A stretch of DNA of 21,869 nucleotides from JBBREP01 sp038202885. GTDB lineage: Bacteria; Actinomycetota; Acidimicrobiia; IMCC26256; PALSA-610. Below are positions 21,290 through 21,869 of this stretch, piece after piece. The notes under the pieces were generated by a model that saw only the letters and a list, made by a program, of their open reading frames with translations, did not search any database and was not told the DNA's origin. A program made the position numbers and the translations under genes. Location: the NCBI GenBank assembly GCA_038202885.1, contig JBBREP010000059.1, positions 1-21,869 of the forward strand, in the 5' to 3' direction. Numbering within the stretch: the stretch's first letter is position 1; each line of letters starts with the position of its first letter.

Positions 21290-21745
21290 ATGAGCGACCC
21301 GTCCAGCAGTGAGTTCTTCGAGCAGGTGAGCGATGCACTGCTCACGGTGGTCGCGTCCGATTACGCCGACTTCGGCGGGTACACACATGGCTACGGCATG
21401 AAGGTGACGTTCGGGACCGGGGATCGGGTGAAGGAGCACTACGAAGCGCAACTCGTGCGCGGTCCGGCTACGGGAACCATCGAACTCGAGATCGGGTTCC
21501 ACGCTGAATACCCGAAGGCCGATCGCAACGATGCGGTGCTCGCTCGGTTGACCGCGCACCAGAAGCGGTGGCGCAAGCAACTCGGCGACGAACCCGTGGT
21601 GGGCGCGTTCATCGGCAACGACCGTTGGCGCAGGATCTCCGAGACGTGGGACGAGTTCGACTTCCGCGATCCTGAGCTGCCGTTCGAGGTCAGCCACCGC
21701 CTGGCCGAATACATCGAGGCGTTCGAGCCACTGCTCGACCGCTGA
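21290..21745 (+). CDS. Hypothetical protein, 151 aa
   Basis: A soluble acidic protein of 151 residues with no recognised family. It opens MSDPSSSEFFEQVSDALLTVV, contains a stretch of strand-forming residues (GGYTHGYGMKVTFGTG, then EAQLVRGPATGTIELEIGFH) and ends in helices (VSHRLAEYIEAFEPLLD), i.e. a mixed alpha/beta domain with a helical cap. GGAGGAGAG lies just before the ATG, the best ribosome site in the window, so expression is likely. No signal peptide or membrane segment. The divergent pairing with an exporter gene may mean joint regulation; nothing else indicates a role. Confidence 0.75.
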   Translation: MSDPSSSEFFEQVSDALLTVVASDYADFGGYTHGYGMKVTFGTGDRVKEHYEAQLVRGPATGTIELEIGFHAEYPKADRNDAVLARLTAHQKRWRKQLGDEPVVGAFIGNDRWRRISETWDEFDFRDPELPFEVSHRLAEYIEAFEPLLDR

Positions 21746-21788
21746 GCACCGGGTGGGTCGGCGGCTGCTCGCTTTGGGCGGTGTTGGC

Positions 21789-21869
21789 TCAGGCCCGCAT
21801 CAGTGGTGCGAGTTCGGCCGCAACTCGTTCGACTGTCGGAGTACACAACGCGTCCTGGCCGGTCGTGTC
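21789..21869 (-). CDS. C-terminal end of an unidentified gene, partial at right edge
   Basis: A frame open from base 21869 ends at a TGA (21791-21789). The 26 visible residues end in an amphipathic helix (TVERVAAELAPLMRA), typical of a real protein C-terminus. Too little is visible to name a family. Confidence 0.45.
   Translation of the reverse strand, partial: DTTGQDALCTPTVERVAAELAPLMRA

Noticed and set aside
21439..21846. Minus-strand open frame over the 151-aa gene
   Set aside because: It is the antisense shadow of 21290-21745, which has the better ribosome site; the true minus-strand coding at the edge uses another frame.

Overview
The window is about 22 kb of very GC-rich bacterial chromosome with densely packed genes. 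The gene content (GAF-ANTAR regulator, AtuA/DUF1446 protein, class I nitronate monooxygenase, group 2 sigma-70 factor, small UBP-type zinc finger protein) and several genes with a TANNNT -10 box only 6-8 nt before the start codon fit an actinobacterium. Class Acidimicrobiia is my best guess, but that is inference. I see no tRNA, rRNA, CRISPR array, insertion sequence, phage gene or replication origin.

Layout. 1-2430 (minus): an edge-truncated HAD phosphatase, an alpha/beta hydrolase and a TauE/SafE-type permease. 2489-3358 (plus): a LysR regulator divergent from the permease; between them lies an AT-rich shared promoter with a perfect 9-bp inverted repeat. 3363-9974 (minus): nitronate monooxygenase, a very strong hairpin, then a tight operon of AtuA-like protein, a Rieske + glutamate-synthase (FMN/[3Fe-4S]) fusion and a Rieske + thiamine-diphosphate-enzyme fusion. 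10081-11376 (plus): a beta-propeller-like protein of unknown role. 11425-15169 (minus): a three-gene overlapping carbohydrate operon (GT4 glycosyltransferase, alpha/alpha-barrel protein, GH130 phosphorylase-like protein). 15366-18466: a regulator-rich stretch (GAF-ANTAR, a tiny membrane protein, a duplicated HTH-like protein, a winged-helix protein, a sigma-70 factor). 18669-21869: PAP2 phosphatase, UBP zinc finger, DHA2-type MFS exporter, an unrecognised 151-aa protein and the tail of an unidentified gene.

The most unusual element is the pair of adjacent, translationally coupled genes that each start with an intact Rieske [2Fe-2S] domain (CxH...CxxH) in front of two unrelated catalytic domains: a PoxB-like ThDP enzyme and an amidotransferase-less glutamate-synthase domain. 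Together with AtuA they look like an undescribed redox pathway in which oxidative decarboxylation could be linked by Rieske centres to an FMN/[3Fe-4S] reductive step. That linkage is a hypothesis.

A second theme is short repeats: a 27-bp x3 array inside the glycosyltransferase, a 15-bp x3 array inside the HTH gene, a 13-bp duplication across a stop codon, and heptamer arrays (CTGANNC) that overlap the stop codons of three genes.
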